DNA from: Chitinophaga pinensis
Lineage (GTDB): Bacteria; Bacteroidota; Bacteroidia; Flavobacteriales_D; Crocinitomicaceae
NCBI GenBank assembly: GCA_945870115.1
Contig: CAMBRH010000177.1
Location: forward strand, 1 to 7,241
Direction of reading: 5' to 3'
Length of the DNA: 7,241 nucleotides
A model generated the notes under the pieces. The model was given only the letters and a program-made list of their open reading frames with translations, did not search any database and was not told the DNA's origin. The translations under genes were made by a program, and so were the position numbers. The stretch's first letter is position 1; the number at the start of each line of letters is the position of its first letter. Of the stretch, positions 6,139 through 7,241 are shown piece by piece.

Positions 6139-6798
6139 TTATTCACCTTCCAGTTTATAATGTTCAAATTTATAAAAATATTTAATTGTATTTTGCTTCA
6201 TTGTTTTTGTTGAAGACAATGTTATTAGTGCATCTTCAAAACCCGATGTATAATTTTCATGAATAGAAATTAAACTATCTTGAGGAACTACATTTTTAAA
6301 ATAATAAGTGTGTGTTCCGCAAAAAGATGATCCTGTTCCACAGCAGTCAAAGGTGAAATAATTTTGAAATTTATTAAAACCACCATAATAATTATTCCAA
6401 CAGCAAGAATAATTACCTTGAAAATATCTTTCTTTTGCGATTAGTTTAAAATTATTTTTGTTGGTTTTTTTTAATTCAATTAAAACATAAGTTTCAAAAT
6501 CGAAAGTATCTTGACTATCCATTATGCAAAACAGTAAATTCTCAGTTTCATTTGATTTAAAAAATCGACCAATTGTGTCACTTTCTTTTATAAAATTCCA
6601 TCCTTTATCTGATTTTTTGGACATTTCTATCTTTTCTAGTAAATCTATTGCTTCATTTTTCAATAAATATCCTTCTTCAGAATTAATTGATATATAGACC
6701 AAATCTGTACTTTCTACTTTATTTTTAACAGTTGATGCGCAACTAAAAGTAATTAAAAGTCCAAAAATAAATTGGAAGAAATAAGAGATATTTCTCAC
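6139..6798 (-). CDS. Putative cysteine-rich lipoprotein of unknown function, probably C-terminally truncated
   Basis: I do not recognise a named family. The 219-residue product begins with a basic residue and a hydrophobic stretch (residues 4-18) ending in TFSC, so Cys20 is a plausible lipidation site; the -3 and -2 positions are not ideal for the standard lipobox but are tolerated in Bacteroidota. A secreted, probably membrane-anchored location is inferred. The mature part has twin cysteines at 132-133 and 152-153 plus Cys160, in an aromatic, Asn/Gly-rich segment (NYSCCWNNYYGG, DCCGTGSSFCGTH) that suggests disulphides. The start is GTG at 6796-6798: the preceding codon in frame is TAA, and the next ATG (Met59) would lose the signal sequence. 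It overlaps the tdk stop by 4 nt, implying translational coupling. The frame stays open for 33 codons after its TAA, so the intact protein may have been about 253 residues. Confidence 0.65.
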   Translation of the reverse strand: MRNISYFFQFIFGLLITFSCASTVKNKVESTDLVYISINSEEGYLLKNEAIDLLEKIEMSKKSDKGWNFIKESDTIGRFFKSNETENLLFCIMDSQDTFDFETYVLIELKKTNKNNFKLIAKERYFQGNYSCCWNNYYGGFNKFQNYFTFDCCGTGSSFCGTHTYYFKNVVPQDSLISIHENYTSGFEDALITLSSTKTMKQNTIKYFYKFEHYKLEGE

Positions 6799-7241
6799 TT
6801 AGCAACCTTGTTATAACATCCCCTGCACAAAGGCTGATATTTTTCTACTGCTCCAACCAAAACTTGACCTCCATCACCAACTGTTCTGTTAGAAATATAT
6901 GCTAGATTACCGCATGAAAGACAAATCGCGTGCACTTTAGTTACATATTCTGCTACGCACATTAATTCTGGCATTGGACCAAAAGGTTTGCCTAAATAAT
7001 CCATGTCAAGTCCTGCGATAATTACTCGAACGCCTTTTCTTGCAAGCTCTGTACAAACATCAACTAGTTCTTTATCAAAGAATTGCGCCTCATCAAATGC
7101 AACAATTCTTTCATTTTTCCATTTCTCTAATGCTTCTTTTGAATTTTCAATCACAACTGCTTCTAAAGAAGAACCTTTGTGGCTAACAACTGCTTTTTCT
7201 GCATAACGGTTGTCAATTTTCGGTTTGAAAAGTAAGATTTT
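6795..7241 (-). CDS. tdk: Thymidine kinase (type II), N-terminal part outside window
   Basis: Thymidine kinase phosphorylates thymidine to dTMP with ATP in the pyrimidine salvage pathway. The frame is open from the right edge: 148 residues are visible, beginning KILLFKPKIDNRYAEK, and about 40-50 N-terminal residues with the P-loop are missing. The short frame from GTG at 7152-7154 is therefore not the true start. Numbering from the edge, Walker-B-like FDEAQFFD is at 49-56, RVIIAGLDMDYLGKPFGPMP at 72-91, and VTKVHAICLSCGN at 100-112. The lasso GAVEKYQPLCRGCYNK is at 130-145. Cys107/Cys110 and Cys139/Cys142 form a full four-cysteine zinc site, unlike E. coli Tdk, where the first pair is degenerate. 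The TGA stop (6795-6797) overlaps the GTG start of the lipoprotein gene. Confidence 0.95.
   Translation of the reverse strand, partial: KILLFKPKIDNRYAEKAVVSHKGSSLEAVVIENSKEALEKWKNERIVAFDEAQFFDKELVDVCTELARKGVRVIIAGLDMDYLGKPFGPMPELMCVAEYVTKVHAICLSCGNLAYISNRTVGDGGQVLVGAVEKYQPLCRGCYNKVAK

Noticed and set aside
1..7241. Defence system, CRISPR array, mobile element or RNA gene
   Set aside because: I saw no repeat-spacer pattern, transposase or integrase, target-site duplications, or tRNA/rRNA-like structure on either strand.

Overview
The window looks like chromosomal DNA from a member of the Bacteroidota, most likely a Flavobacterium-like organism. The reasons are the very AT-rich composition, TAnnTTTG-type -7 promoter elements, mostly absent Shine-Dalgarno sequences, a stand-alone MnmD, and an SppA with an N-terminal membrane anchor of the kind common in that group. 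No RNA genes, insertion sequences or CRISPR arrays are visible. All genes except mnmD read on the minus strand.

Right to left on the minus strand: 7241-6795 holds the 3' part of thymidine kinase (tdk). It overlaps by 4 nt (GTGA) a GTG-started, cysteine-rich putative lipoprotein of unknown function (6798-6139). The lipoprotein frame stays open for 33 more sense codons after its TAA and then stops inside the stop codon of the convergent gene mnmD. mnmD (5366-6040, plus strand) encodes the last methyltransferase of wobble-uridine mnm5s2U synthesis. It diverges from sppA (5188-3365), and each has a Bacteroidota-type promoter in the shared 177-bp spacer. sppA encodes a signal peptide peptidase / protease IV, but an in-frame TAA (4988-4990) cuts the 66-residue membrane-anchor segment off the catalytic domains.

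From 3232 to the left end lies a three-gene nucleotide-sugar cassette: a DegT/DnrJ/EryC1-type sugar aminotransferase, ugd (UDP-glucose 6-dehydrogenase) and a UDP-glucuronate decarboxylase that runs off the window. Ugd and the decarboxylase together convert UDP-glucose to UDP-glucuronate and then UDP-xylose. The aminotransferase supplies an amino sugar. This is typical of the edge of a surface or exopolysaccharide cluster.

The most notable feature is the pair of in-frame TAA interruptions, at 4988-4990 and 6139-6141, on either side of an intact mnmD. The sppA case is strong and the lipoprotein case is probable. The sequence alone cannot tell recent gene decay from sequencing error or tolerated readthrough. 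I did not find convincing evidence of a wholly new system.
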